Shown in pieces: positions 21,180-31,492 of a stretch of 64,000 bases of DNA. Source of the stretch: Alphaproteobacteria bacterium (GTDB lineage: Bacteria > Pseudomonadota > Alphaproteobacteria > GCA-2731375); the NCBI GenBank assembly GCA_016776605.1, contig JADHTB010000017.1, forward strand, positions 23,274 through 87,273. The letters run 5' to 3'. The notes under the pieces were generated by a model. It was given only the letters and a program-made list of their open reading frames with translations, was not told the origin of the DNA and ran no database searches. Position numbers and translations under genes: made by a program. Numbering within the stretch: position 1 is the first letter of the stretch; each line of letters opens with the position of its first letter.

Positions 21180-21235
21180 AATTATGGGGACACAATACTT
21201 ATATCGCTTGACATAAGTATTGTGTCCCCATAATT
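21180..21235. repeat. Inverted repeat (GGGGACACAATACTTATATC family, copy 2)
   Basis: AATTATGGGGACACAATACTTATATC - GCTT - GACATAAGTATTGTGTCCCCATAATT, one mismatch in the stem. Confidence 0.95.
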
Positions 21236-21265
21236 GGCCCATAATTGGAAGGCAAAAAAAGCCCG

Positions 21266-21889
21266 TCACGCCGACCAGGAAAACGGTGCGAAATGGCCGT
21301 TATTGCCTTTGCCCACCATATCCAGATCAAGACCGAAGCCATGGACATGGGTCTGCTTGGAGCGCGCCAGGGCCAGTCGGGTGTTAGCGGGATGGACGGT
21401 ATTGTCGAGATAGAACGGCTCGCCCTTGCCGTTCCGCGAGGCAACGCCCTCGATTTCGTAGGACAGCACATCGGGGATGTTGACCGCGCGCTTCAGGCCG
21501 TCCTGGACAAATTCAATGGCCTTGTACTGGACACCGCGAAAGTCGCTGACCAGGTTATCGCGGATCATCCCCGGGATGCCGCCCGCCTCACCCGCCAGGA
21601 TGCCGGACAGAGCGGCGCGCTGGTCCTGGTTGGCGCTTTCATCCACCACGTTGGCAAAGACCCAGCCGCCGTCAGACATCACCCGGCCCGAGCGGATCAC
21701 CAGGGCAAACTTCAGCCCGGCAAGATCGACGCCGCCACATTGTCCCTGATCAACACGGAAAGCCATCAGGGCATAGCAATGTTCGTGGGTCGCCTCTCCC
21801 TGGGGATTGGTATAGATGCACGGACACAAATAGTCGCAGTTACAGCTTTCCATATACTCGCCGCTGATCTGCCATTTCTTCTCCGCCAT
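21266..21889 (-). CDS. DUF1326 domain protein
   Basis: MESCNCDYLCPCIYTNPQGEATHEHCYALMAF; QCGGVDLAGLKFALV. Confidence 0.85.
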   Translation of the reverse strand: MAEKKWQISGEYMESCNCDYLCPCIYTNPQGEATHEHCYALMAFRVDQGQCGGVDLAGLKFALVIRSGRVMSDGGWVFANVVDESANQDQRAALSGILAGEAGGIPGMIRDNLVSDFRGVQYKAIEFVQDGLKRAVNIPDVLSYEIEGVASRNGKGEPFYLDNTVHPANTRLALARSKQTHVHGFGLDLDMVGKGNNGHFAPFSWSA

Positions 21890-21910
21890 GTTTCCCTCCC
21901 CCGTCCAGGC

Positions 21911-22993
21911 CTAACCTGGAGATGCTAAAGCCTTGAGCCGCCGCGCCGCGTCCTCGGATAATCGCAGGGTCAGTTTACCCGCGTCAATCTCCTGTCCAAG
22001 GCTTGCCGCCTGTCCTGACCATAGAGACGAGAAATCAGATTTTCCGCCCGCCTCCGCCTTGGCCTTCAACGGCGCCAAGGCACCGCCCGCCGTTGGAAAG
22101 GGCGGTGTCATATCGGACATCGGCCCGATTTCGCGCATGACGCGGTTAACCAGGCTGCGCGCCGGGCGGCCGGAGAATAGATTGGTCAGGGCGGTCTGGC
22201 CCTCACCGGCCGTCCGCAGCGCCGCGCGGTGCAGATCGCTGATGAGAGCCTCCGGCGTGAACAGGTAGGCCGTGCCGACCTGCGCGCCCGATGCCCCCAG
22301 CGCGAAAGCGGCGGCGATGCCCCGCCCATCCCCAATTCCGCCCGCCGCGATCACAGGCACTTTCACCGCATCGACGATTTGAGGCACCAGCGCCATGGTG
22401 CCGGCCTGGGTTGCGATATTGTCGGTCAGGAACATGCCGCGATGTCCGCCCGCCTCGACGCCTTGGGCGATAATCACATCGCAACCATGCTCCTCGAGCC
22501 AGCGCGCCTCTTCGACCGAGGTCGCCGAGCTCATGACGCGGCAACCCGCCGCCTTCACCCGCTCCAGCAATGTCGGGACCGGCAGCCCGAAATGAAAACT
22601 CACGACCTCCGGCTTCAGGTCCTCGACAATTCCGCACATATGGTCATCGAACGGCGCCCGGTTGGCAGCGGCTGTCTTGGCCGAGGCGTCCAAGCCGAAC
22701 GCGTCATAATAACCCGCCAGATGCGCTTTCCATGCCGCCTCGCGGCCGGGATCGGACTGCGCCGGGGCATGACAGAAAAAGTTCACGTTGATCGGTTTTT
22801 TGGTCTGTTGCCGAATAACACCGATCTCGGCCCGCACCTTGTCCGCATCCAACATGGCGCAGGGCAACGATCCAAGCCCACCCGCCTCGCAGGTCGCGAT
22901 GGCCATCGCCGCGCCGCCCGCACCCGCCATTGGCGCCTGAATTATCGGCAGTTCCACACCGACCAGGTCCAAAAATTCACGATTTGGCCACAT
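21911..22993 (-). CDS. Nitronate monooxygenase (second paralogue)
   Basis: PIIQAPMAGAGGAAMAIATCEAGGLGSLPCAM; IAQGVEAGGHRGMF. Confidence 0.9.
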   Translation of the reverse strand: MWPNREFLDLVGVELPIIQAPMAGAGGAAMAIATCEAGGLGSLPCAMLDADKVRAEIGVIRQQTKKPINVNFFCHAPAQSDPGREAAWKAHLAGYYDAFGLDASAKTAAANRAPFDDHMCGIVEDLKPEVVSFHFGLPVPTLLERVKAAGCRVMSSATSVEEARWLEEHGCDVIIAQGVEAGGHRGMFLTDNIATQAGTMALVPQIVDAVKVPVIAAGGIGDGRGIAAAFALGASGAQVGTAYLFTPEALISDLHRAALRTAGEGQTALTNLFSGRPARSLVNRVMREIGPMSDMTPPFPTAGGALAPLKAKAEAGGKSDFSSLWSGQAASLGQEIDAGKLTLRLSEDAARRLKALASPG

Positions 22994-23027
22994 ATCTTCC
23001 GGCTCCCTCCACTCAACAAGGTTATGA

Positions 23028-24098
23028 TCAGCTCAGCCGGTAGGCCCGCCGTGCCGTGCCGCTGAACAAGGCCTCCCGCTCCGCTGGCGAGGCGGCGGCG
23101 GTCAAATGCTTGAAGGCATTCCACAGGGCGGCGTAGCCGATGCCCATCTTGTCGACGGGAAAATTACTTTCGAAGGTGCAGCGTTCCGCCCCAAACAATT
23201 CAATGCAGGTCTCGATGTTGGGCCGCCAGAGTTCCGCCAGCTCCATTGACGTGGGCGGCGCCGGCGCATTGAAATAATCGAAGGCGGCCAGACGCATCAT
23301 CATGCCGCCCAGTTTCATGGTGACGTTGGGGCATTGCGCCAATTCGGCCATGCCCGCCCGCCACTGGGCGAATGCTTCGTCGCGCTTGTCTGTATAAACG
23401 CCATAGCCCAACAGCCCGCCACAGTGGTTCATGATGATATTGGCGTCGGGACAGGCCCGCGCCAGATCGATCAATTCCGCCAGTTGCGGATGATACAGCC
23501 AGGCGTCCAGGGACAGGCCCAGGGCGGTCAGACGATCCAATCCGGCGCGAAAATCCGCCTGGCCATACAGGCCGACGCCCTCGCTGTGATGCCCATTGCC
23601 GATCACCGGATCGGCATCCCAACCGGCGGCATGGCGGACGCCGCGATAGCGCCCGGCCCCGGCCCGGATTGATGCCTCCAACACCGGTTCCACCCGATCA
23701 CCCAGGGTCAAATCGGCAAAACCCACAATGCCGGCCGCGACACGGGTCGGGCCGTAAAGGCCACTGGCGCTCATGGCGGCGACGCCGGCGGCGAATTCCA
23801 CCTCTCCCACCGGGCGCATTTCCTCCGGTCCCCGGGCCCGGTACATGGAGCCGCATTCCATATAGACCGTGGCCACGACGTTGTGGCCGCCACCCTCGCG
23901 CGTGCCCACATCGTCCAGCCATTGGGGCAGCAGATAGCGATGCTTTTTCTGATCCCAAAGGTGATGATGGGTATCGATAATGGGCAAATCCGGGTCGAGG
24001 ATTTCCTCGGCCGGGCGCTGGCCCAGCCAGGCCTCGTTGGGCGGAAAAATACGGCCAAAAGGCGTTGGCTGTCTGGCTGGCTGTTTGGCATCGGTCAT
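23028..24098 (-). CDS. Amidohydrolase (COG3618-like, TIM-barrel metal-dependent hydrolase)
   Basis: LPIIDTHHHLWDQKKHRYLLPQWL; FESNFPVDK. Confidence 0.88.
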   Translation of the reverse strand: MTDAKQPARQPTPFGRIFPPNEAWLGQRPAEEILDPDLPIIDTHHHLWDQKKHRYLLPQWLDDVGTREGGGHNVVATVYMECGSMYRARGPEEMRPVGEVEFAAGVAAMSASGLYGPTRVAAGIVGFADLTLGDRVEPVLEASIRAGAGRYRGVRHAAGWDADPVIGNGHHSEGVGLYGQADFRAGLDRLTALGLSLDAWLYHPQLAELIDLARACPDANIIMNHCGGLLGYGVYTDKRDEAFAQWRAGMAELAQCPNVTMKLGGMMMRLAAFDYFNAPAPPTSMELAELWRPNIETCIELFGAERCTFESNFPVDKMGIGYAALWNAFKHLTAAASPAEREALFSGTARRAYRLS

Positions 24099-24104
24099 CG
24101 CGGG

Positions 24105-26261
24105 CTACTCCGTCTTGGTAAGGATCAGCGCATCCACGGCAATGGCGCCCTCACCCTTGGCCTTCACCAGGAAAGGATTGATATCGATGCTTTCGATCAC
24201 ATCCGCATGGGCCGCGGCATAGACTGAAAGCTGGCACAACCCCAGGGCCAGGGCATCCACGTCCGCCGCGGGCTGGCCGCGCACGCCATCCAACAGGGCC
24301 CGGCCGCGCACTTCGTCGATCATCCGGTGGGCCTCGTCCAGGCCGAACGGGGCGACGCGGAAGGTCACATCCTTCAAGACTTCAACAAAGATCCCGCCCA
24401 GCCCGAATAACACCACCGGGCCAAACACCGGATCACGATGCACACCGATAATGGTTTCAACGCCGCCCGAAATCATCGGCGCCACCAGTACGCCATCGAT
24501 GACCGCATCCTTGGCATGCTGCCCGACAGCGGCCATGATCGCCTGATAGCCGGCCCGCACCGCGTCCACCGATTGCAGGTTCAACTTCACGCCACCAATA
24601 TCGGATTTGTGCTGGATGTCGGCGGAGACAATTTTCAGCACCACCGGATAACCGACTTCCATGGCCGCCTGGGCCGCGTCATCGGCCGAGGATGCCAAGC
24701 GGCCCGGCGCCATGGGCAGGCCGGCCCGCGCCAGAATTTCCGCCGCCTCCACTTCCGACAGGGCGCGGTTGGGCGGCGCAAAGGCAGCCGCCGGCAGGCT
24801 GGGCGGCGCGTCGCTGTCAACCCGGACAAAGCCACGGCCAAAGCCGACCAGAGCGGCAATCGCCCGGATCGCCCGGTTCGGATCCTCGATCACCAGATAT
24901 TTCAGGCTTTCCAGATATTCCCGGTCTGGCTGACGGCAGACCATGGACAGGATCATCAGATCATCGGGGAAGTCCCGGCGCACCCGTTCCAGCACCTCGG
25001 TGATTTGGCCGATCATACGCTCAGAGAGGCCGACGGTAGACAAAAAGATCAGGATGGCATCACAGTCGCCGTCGGTCAGCATGGTCCGCAGGCTGCCTTC
25101 GAACACCGGCATATCGTTTAACATTTGCGCCGTGGTATCGACCGGATTGCGCACCGCCGCCAGGGGCATCAACTGTTTCAAGGCTTTTTGCGCCTTGGCG
25201 GGCAGTTCCGGCACCTCCAAATCATGCAGCGCCGCGATATCGGAAGTCAGCACGCCAATGCCCCCCGATATGGTCACGATGCCCAGGCGGTTGCGGTCCG
25301 GGAACTGTCCGGCGGAAGCGGCGCTGGCCACATCCAGCATCTCGTCCATGGAATAGACCCGGCAAACCCCATATTGCCGGAACATGGCGTCATAGATGGC
25401 ATCGGCGCCGGCCAGCGATGCCGTGTGACTGCTGGCGGCCACGGCGCCAACCTCGGATGAGCCGACCTTCATCATCACCACGGCCTTGCCATTGGCCCTG
25501 GCGGCGGTGAAGGCCTGCATCAGCCTCTCTGGCTTACGGGTGCCTTCGATATAGGCGGCAATGACAGTGGTGCCTGGATCGTCGGCACAAAAGGCAATGC
25601 AATCGGCTACATCCACGTCGACCTCGTTGCCGGTCGTTATCCAATTGCGGATACCCAGGCCGCGCTCCCGCGATAGCACCATGATATGGCCGCCGACGGC
25701 GCCAGATTGGCTGATGACCGAGATATTGCCGGGTTTTGGCCAGCCACGTTCAAACGAGGAGGCAAAGGTGCCAACGGCAAAGCTGGCCGCGTTCAGCATG
25801 CCCATGCAGTTCGGCCCAACCATGCGCATACCGCTGCTTTGGGCGATGGCATCCAATTCGGCCTGCCATTGGGCGCCTTCCTCACTCACTTCCGCGAAGC
25901 CGGAGGAAAAGATCACCACGGACCGGACCCCGGCCGTGGCGCAGTTGCGCACCGCCTCCACCACCATTGGTGCGGGCACGGTCACCACGCACATATCCAC
26001 CACCTCGGGTACGTCGCGGATATCCTTATAGGCCGGCAGGCCCTGGATCATGCCGCCGCGTGGATTGATGGGATAGATGGTGCCGGCGTAGCCTGCCTCT
26101 TTCATGAAGCGGATCGGCCGGCCACCGAACTTCAACACATTGTCGGATGCGCCAATGATGGCGATGACTTGAGGATCGAACAGAGGGGCAAGGGAACCAG
26201 GCTGACTAGACACGACGACACGCTCCATCCTTTGGCGGCGCATGCCGTACAATGGCCGCAC
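24105..26261 (-). CDS. Acetate--CoA ligase (ADP/NDP-forming) family protein with ATP-grasp domain
   Basis: FDPQVIAIIGASDNVLKFGGRPI; VVLKIVSADIQHKSDIGGVKL. Confidence 0.9.
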   Translation of the reverse strand: MRPLYGMRRQRMERVVVSSQPGSLAPLFDPQVIAIIGASDNVLKFGGRPIRFMKEAGYAGTIYPINPRGGMIQGLPAYKDIRDVPEVVDMCVVTVPAPMVVEAVRNCATAGVRSVVIFSSGFAEVSEEGAQWQAELDAIAQSSGMRMVGPNCMGMLNAASFAVGTFASSFERGWPKPGNISVISQSGAVGGHIMVLSRERGLGIRNWITTGNEVDVDVADCIAFCADDPGTTVIAAYIEGTRKPERLMQAFTAARANGKAVVMMKVGSSEVGAVAASSHTASLAGADAIYDAMFRQYGVCRVYSMDEMLDVASAASAGQFPDRNRLGIVTISGGIGVLTSDIAALHDLEVPELPAKAQKALKQLMPLAAVRNPVDTTAQMLNDMPVFEGSLRTMLTDGDCDAILIFLSTVGLSERMIGQITEVLERVRRDFPDDLMILSMVCRQPDREYLESLKYLVIEDPNRAIRAIAALVGFGRGFVRVDSDAPPSLPAAAFAPPNRALSEVEAAEILARAGLPMAPGRLASSADDAAQAAMEVGYPVVLKIVSADIQHKSDIGGVKLNLQSVDAVRAGYQAIMAAVGQHAKDAVIDGVLVAPMISGGVETIIGVHRDPVFGPVVLFGLGGIFVEVLKDVTFRVAPFGLDEAHRMIDEVRGRALLDGVRGQPAADVDALALGLCQLSVYAAAHADVIESIDINPFLVKAKGEGAIAVDALILTKTE

Positions 26262-26530
26262 CCTGTTTCTAAATTATTTCCCCAGACCACGGCGCCCGGC
26301 ACCAAGTCGAAATAGGGGCCGCAACGAACCAATGCCGCCCATCCAGAACCGCTGATTGTGGCCGCTGCGGGTTGAGCCGTCAATGCAGCTGATATAAAGC
26401 CCTCGGAATTTTATGCCCCTCGTTTGACGCCCCGGTTTTGACGCCATTGTACCGGCTGGATCAGCCGGGTAGGCTTCAGGAAAAGCAGAAACGCTGTGTC
26501 CTCGAAGCCACCATATGTAGGGAGTTGAGC

Positions 26531-27685
26531 ATGGAATTCGCATTCACGGACGAACAGGACGCCATCCGCGATACGGCCCGGCGGTTTGCCAGGGAGCGCC
26601 TGGCACCCGGTTTCCGTCAGCGCGAACAAGACCGCAGGATTGGCCGGGATGTAATCGCGGAAATGGGAGCGCTGGGTCTGATCGGCGCCGATCTTCCCGC
26701 CGAGTTTGGCGGCCTGGGCCTGGACTGCGTGACCGCCGGCGTTATCATCGAAGAGATCGCCGCCGCTGACCTGAGCGTTGCCTATATTCAGTTGATCGGC
26801 TCGTTGAACGGCAAGATGCTGGCTGCCCACGCGACCCCGGAGCTTGCGGCCAAGGCCATCGGCGATCTGTGCGCGGGACGCAGTATTACCGCCCTGGGTC
26901 TGACGGAGCCCGGCGGTGGGTCCGATGCCGCCAACCTGAAACTGCGGGCCCGCCGGGACGGTGATGACTACATACTGAATGGCGAAAAGACCTCGATCTC
27001 ATTAAGCACCCAGGCGGATACCATCCTGCTGTTCGCACGCACGGGCAGCGAAGAGCAACGCGCCCATGGGGTCAGCACCTTTTATGCCCCGCTTGATGGC
27101 GCCGGCATCAGCCGCACCGAATTTGACGATATGGGCAGCGGCGCGGTCGGGCGTGGCTCGTTGTTTTTTGACGACGTGCGCATCCCCGCCGATTGCCTGC
27201 TGGGCGAGGAAGGGGCCGGCTTTCGGCAAATCATGGGTGGGTTCGATTTTTCCCGCGCGTTGATTGGTCTGCAAGTACTGGGTGCCGCCCGTGCCTCGCT
27301 GGAAGAGGCCTGGAAATACAGTACCGAGCGGGAGGCCTTCGGCAATCCCATCGCGGCCTATCAAGGAGTGACCCAGCCTCTGGCCGAATGCGAGACTTTC
27401 CTGGAAGCAGCGACCTTGCTTTGTTACAAGACCCTGTGGCTGCGCGACCGGGAGCTGCCCCATACCAAAGAGGCGGCCATGGTAAAATGGTGGGCGCCGA
27501 AGGTCGCCTTCGACATTATTCATCAATGCCTGCTGACCCATGGCCATTACGGCTATACCAAGGATCTGCCGTTCGAACAGCGCATGCGTGACGTTCTTGG
27601 CCTACAGATCGGCGATGGCACGGCGCAAATTCAAAAAATGATTATCGCCCGGGAAATCGTCGGGCGCGTTGCCTTACCTTACTAA
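26531..27685 (+). CDS. Acyl-CoA dehydrogenase
   Basis: ALGLTEPGGGSDAANL; GYTKDLPFEQRMRDVLGLQIGDGTAQIQ; ATG after GGGAGTTGAGC. Confidence 0.92.
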   Translation: MEFAFTDEQDAIRDTARRFARERLAPGFRQREQDRRIGRDVIAEMGALGLIGADLPAEFGGLGLDCVTAGVIIEEIAAADLSVAYIQLIGSLNGKMLAAHATPELAAKAIGDLCAGRSITALGLTEPGGGSDAANLKLRARRDGDDYILNGEKTSISLSTQADTILLFARTGSEEQRAHGVSTFYAPLDGAGISRTEFDDMGSGAVGRGSLFFDDVRIPADCLLGEEGAGFRQIMGGFDFSRALIGLQVLGAARASLEEAWKYSTEREAFGNPIAAYQGVTQPLAECETFLEAATLLCYKTLWLRDRELPHTKEAAMVKWWAPKVAFDIIHQCLLTHGHYGYTKDLPFEQRMRDVLGLQIGDGTAQIQKMIIAREIVGRVALPY

Positions 27686-27710
27686 GCATTCCGTGATTAA
27701 GCATTCCGTG
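27683..27710. repeat. Two copies of TAAGCATTCCGTG, 15-bp period
   Basis: TAAGCATTCCGTGAT TAAGCATTCCGTGGG, beginning at a stop codon. Confidence 0.95.
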
Positions 27711-27720
27711 GGAGAGACAG

Positions 27721-28506
27721 ATGAGCGAAAGTGAAAATCCCGTTCTGACCGACGTCGTTGATGGCGTCGGCATCATGACCCTGAACCGGCCGGACAAATT
27801 CAATTGCATATCGAGCGGCCTGATGGATGGCATGAGTGCCGCCATCGAAGCCTTCGACAACGACCAGGGCGTGCGGGTCATTCTGCTGAATGCGAAAGGC
27901 AAAACATTTTGCACCGGCGCCGATCTGGACGAGGTGATGGCGGCGCGTAAAAGCCGCGATACGCTGAAGGCCTACATCGGCCGTATTCATGGGGTATTCC
28001 GCCGCCTGGAAACCTCTCCCCTGCCCGTGGTAGTCGCCATAAACGGCCTGGCCCTGGCGGGCGGCATCGAGATGATGATGGCCTGCGACGTAGCCTTCGC
28101 CGCCGAGAGCGCGAGGATCGGCGATCAACATGCCCAATATGGCCTGATACCGGGCGGCGGTGGCACGCAACGTCTGCCGCGGCTGGTCGGCCTGCGCCGG
28201 GCCTTGGACCTGATGTACACCAATCGTTGGCTGGACGCGGCGGAGGCGGAGCGTTGGGGCCTGGTCAACTACGTCGTGGCCGACGAGGCCCTGGCCGAGG
28301 CGAGCCTGGATTACTGCCGCAATCTGGCCGGGAAAAGCCGCGCCGGCCTGACCGCCATGAAGCACCTCTCCCGCCAGGGTCTGGAAATCAGTCCCTCTGA
28401 TGGCCTGACACTGGAAGAGGACGCAGTGGCTGATGGCCTGATGGGCGGGGACGTAGAGGAAGGCCTGGCCGCCTTCCAGGCCCGCCGCGAACCGAATTTC
28501 GTTTAG
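27721..28506 (+). CDS. Enoyl-CoA hydratase/isomerase family protein
   Basis: GKTFCTGADLDE; ALAGGIEMMMACDVAFA. Confidence 0.92.
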   Translation: MSESENPVLTDVVDGVGIMTLNRPDKFNCISSGLMDGMSAAIEAFDNDQGVRVILLNAKGKTFCTGADLDEVMAARKSRDTLKAYIGRIHGVFRRLETSPLPVVVAINGLALAGGIEMMMACDVAFAAESARIGDQHAQYGLIPGGGGTQRLPRLVGLRRALDLMYTNRWLDAAEAERWGLVNYVVADEALAEASLDYCRNLAGKSRAGLTAMKHLSRQGLEISPSDGLTLEEDAVADGLMGGDVEEGLAAFQARREPNFV

Positions 28507-28516
28507 GGAGCCCCGC

Positions 28517-28948
28517 ATGCCGCGTTCTTACCCGGATCGTCCCATGGTCGGCGTCGGCGCCGTGGTCTTCAAGGATAATGAGGTTCTGCTGATCCGCCGT
28601 GGCAAGGAGCCGCGCAGGGGGGATTGGAGCATCCCCGGCGGCATGCAGGAACTGGGCGAAACAATATTCGCCGCTGCCGCAAGGGAGGTGATGGAGGAAA
28701 CCGCCATCGCCATCCAAAACATCGCCCTGATCGACGTCATAGATTCCATCACACCCGATGCCCATGGCCGGGTGCGGTACCATTACACCCTGGTCGACGT
28801 GGTGGCGGAATGGCAAAGCGGCGAGGCGGTTGGTGGATCCGATGCCATGCATGCCGAATTCATGCCCCTGCACCGGGTCGCCGGCACCGGCCTGTGGTCG
28901 GAGACCCAGCGCATCATCAATATGGCGCGGGACCTGCGCGGTCTTTGA
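28517..28948 (+). CDS. NUDIX hydrolase
   Basis: Nudix box GGMQELGETIFAAAAREVMEETAI. Confidence 0.92.
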   Translation: MPRSYPDRPMVGVGAVVFKDNEVLLIRRGKEPRRGDWSIPGGMQELGETIFAAAAREVMEETAIAIQNIALIDVIDSITPDAHGRVRYHYTLVDVVAEWQSGEAVGGSDAMHAEFMPLHRVAGTGLWSETQRIINMARDLRGL

Positions 28949-28949
28949 T

Positions 28950-29777
28950 ATGCCACAGCCGACGGCGGCAACAGCGGCACCGGCAGCCCCCCTGGCGCCG
29001 CGCCACCTGGGCACGGTCAACTGGCTGGGACTGTGGACCCTGTATCAAAAGGAAGTCCGCCGCTTCCTGAAGGTCACGGGTCAGACGGTGATCGGACCCC
29101 TGATCATGGCCCTGTTGTTCTTGGCCATCTTCGCCGTCGCCCTGGGCAGCCGCCGTGGCGAGGTGGAGGGGGTGCCCTACGTGGTCTTTCTGGCGCCCGG
29201 CCTGATCATCATGTCCATTGCGCAGAATGCCTTTGCCAATGCCTCGTCATCTCTATTGATCGCCAAAACCCAAGGCACCATTGTCGATCTATTGATGGCG
29301 CCCCTGCGGCCGGTGGAACTAGTCGTGGCCTTTATCTTGAGTGCCGTGACACGGGGCCTGCTGGTGGGTTTGGTGATCGGGGCCGCCATGGCGCCATTCG
29401 TGCCCATGGCCTTGGTTAATCCAGGACTGATTCTGTTCCACGCCCTGGCCGCCGCCACTCTTTTGGGACTGATGGGCATGCTGGTGGGGCTGTGGGCCGA
29501 GCGCATGGACAATCTGGCGGCCGCCAGCAACTTCGCCATCGCACCCCTGACCTTCCTGTCCGGAACCTTTTACGCCATCACCGATCTACCGGACAGCTTG
29601 CAAGGCGTGCTACTGGCGAACCCGTTCTTTCACATGATCGACGGCTTCCGCCAGGGCTTCATCGGCCAGGGCGCCAGCGAACCCTTATTCGGCGTTGCCG
29701 TCATGCTTGGCGCCAACATCGCCGTTTTCTGGCTCTGTCATCGAGCGGTTGCCAGGGGCTGGCGTTTAAAGCCCTAG
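28950..29777 (+). CDS. ABC-2 type transporter permease
   Basis: Multiple TM helices; NPFFHMIDGFRQGFIG; start at 28950 overlaps the end of the NUDIX gene region. Confidence 0.85.
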   Translation: MPQPTAATAAPAAPLAPRHLGTVNWLGLWTLYQKEVRRFLKVTGQTVIGPLIMALLFLAIFAVALGSRRGEVEGVPYVVFLAPGLIIMSIAQNAFANASSSLLIAKTQGTIVDLLMAPLRPVELVVAFILSAVTRGLLVGLVIGAAMAPFVPMALVNPGLILFHALAAATLLGLMGMLVGLWAERMDNLAAASNFAIAPLTFLSGTFYAITDLPDSLQGVLLANPFFHMIDGFRQGFIGQGASEPLFGVAVMLGANIAVFWLCHRAVARGWRLKP

Positions 29778-29781
29778 CAAG

Positions 29782-30876
29782 TTAGCGGGGCAGAATGCCT
29801 TCCGCCTGATACTGCTCCAACAGCTCGATCAGCATGTCTTCCGTATCGATGCAGTCCTGAAAGCCGTGTTGCCGCAATTTGATGGTGCTGACCACCACGG
29901 GAGCCGGATTTTTGCCGGCGGCGAAATTGAAATCGGCGAACTGCCAGGATTGTCCGACCAGCTTCTCATAGGGGACGGGGCGCAAATTATGCTGCTTGGC
30001 GATCGCCTCCCAGATATGCGCCTTGGCTGGCATGACATCTTGCAGGCGCATGGGCTCGGGCTGCCCCATCTGCATGCCGAAATGGCGGGCCAATGTGGGC
30101 CATAGACCGGGAAAGGTTATGTTGTCGCCATTGGTGATATTGAAAATTTCGTCCCTGGCGCCCCCTGCCCCCGTCGCCCAGTCGAGCGCGCGGGCGATCA
30201 GCCGGGTATCAATGGCCTCGGTCACATAGGCGCCGCCGCCCGGATGGCACAACGGCAGGCCTTCGGCCCGGCGGATCACGGCGTACACCGCCATGGCCAG
30301 CAGGATATTCAGCGGCGCGTCCAGGGCAAAACCGAAAATCGTCTGGGGCCGCCAGATAGTCCAGCTCCACGCCTTGCCCTTTTGCTGATCCTTCACGAAA
30401 TCTTCCTGGTACCAGTAGAAGTTTTCGTGATCGTTGCGGGCCCAGCGCTCCCGCGCCGGCACGGGCGGTGGCCGCAGATGGGCGCCATAGGCCTTGGTGC
30501 CCTGGAACAGGGATATGTGCGCCAGGTTTTTGGCCACGGCATCAAGCGGCCGCAGGGCGTTCTGCAACATCGCCAGATTGGTTTGCATCTGCGCCTTGGC
30601 CCGCCAGCCGCGGATCACGTCTTCCTCTTCATACAGGGCGGTGTAGATAATGTGGGTGGTGTCCGGCAATTCGCCCAGGGTTCTTTCGCAGGCGGCCTTA
30701 TCGGTCAGATCCAGGGCGATAAAGCGGCCGCCATGAGCAAAGGCCGGTGGGCGGCGGGACAGCGCCACCACGTTCCAATCGGGCAGGGCATCGAAATGCC
30801 GCAACGCCGCGCCGCCGACCAGGCCCGAGGGGCCAAAGATGACGATATTTCCACTCATAATTCTGTACCATTGCAA
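29782..30876 (-). CDS. SDR family oxidoreductase, PRISE (progesterone 5-beta-reductase/iridoid synthase)-like
   Basis: GPSGLVGGAALRHF; ENFYWYQEDFVKDQQKGKAWSWTIWRPQTIFGFA. Confidence 0.75.
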   Translation of the reverse strand: MQWYRIMSGNIVIFGPSGLVGGAALRHFDALPDWNVVALSRRPPAFAHGGRFIALDLTDKAACERTLGELPDTTHIIYTALYEEEDVIRGWRAKAQMQTNLAMLQNALRPLDAVAKNLAHISLFQGTKAYGAHLRPPPVPARERWARNDHENFYWYQEDFVKDQQKGKAWSWTIWRPQTIFGFALDAPLNILLAMAVYAVIRRAEGLPLCHPGGGAYVTEAIDTRLIARALDWATGAGGARDEIFNITNGDNITFPGLWPTLARHFGMQMGQPEPMRLQDVMPAKAHIWEAIAKQHNLRPVPYEKLVGQSWQFADFNFAAGKNPAPVVVSTIKLRQHGFQDCIDTEDMLIELLEQYQAEGILPR

Positions 30877-30957
30877 CCCAACCCGAGAGGCGGGCAGAAT
30901 AGGGCCCTGGTTTGTCCAGGGTCAACGGGCGAACATGAAATGGGAGGATAGATCGAG

Positions 30958-31485
30958 ATGAGCCGTCTTTTCGGATCACTGCGCCAGATGGGCTATGTGG
31001 TGAAGGATATCGATGCCGCCATGCGCCATTGGATCGACGTTTGTCAGATTGGGCCGTGGTTCTATGTGGACAAGCTGGTGGTCCAGGACTTCACCTACAA
31101 AGGGCAACCGAGCGATCCGCACCTGTCCATCGCCCTGGCCAATTCCGGCGACGTGCAGCTGGAATTGATCCAGCAGCGGGATGACAGCCCCACCCTGTAC
31201 CAGGATTTCCTGAACGCTGGTAACGAAGGCCTGCAACATTTTTCCACCTGGCCGGAGAACTACCAGGAAATCTACAGGGAGGCCCTGGCCGCCGGTTATA
31301 CCGTGGGCCAGGAGGCTGACAGTCCCCGCGGCCCCTTCGTCTATTTTGAACAGGAAGGCCATCCGGGCACGGTCATCGAAATGGCTGAAATGACCGAAGG
31401 CCGGCGGCGCATCTTCGATGGCGTGCGGGAAGCGGCGGTTGATTGGGACGGCAGCGACCCAATCCGGGAGCGCTGGCCGAGCTAG
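30958..31485 (+). CDS. VOC family protein
   Basis: MGYVVKDIDAAMRHWIDVCQIGPWFY; VQLELIQQ. Confidence 0.87.
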   Translation: MSRLFGSLRQMGYVVKDIDAAMRHWIDVCQIGPWFYVDKLVVQDFTYKGQPSDPHLSIALANSGDVQLELIQQRDDSPTLYQDFLNAGNEGLQHFSTWPENYQEIYREALAAGYTVGQEADSPRGPFVYFEQEGHPGTVIEMAEMTEGRRRIFDGVREAAVDWDGSDPIRERWPS

Positions 31486-31492
31486 AGCATTT

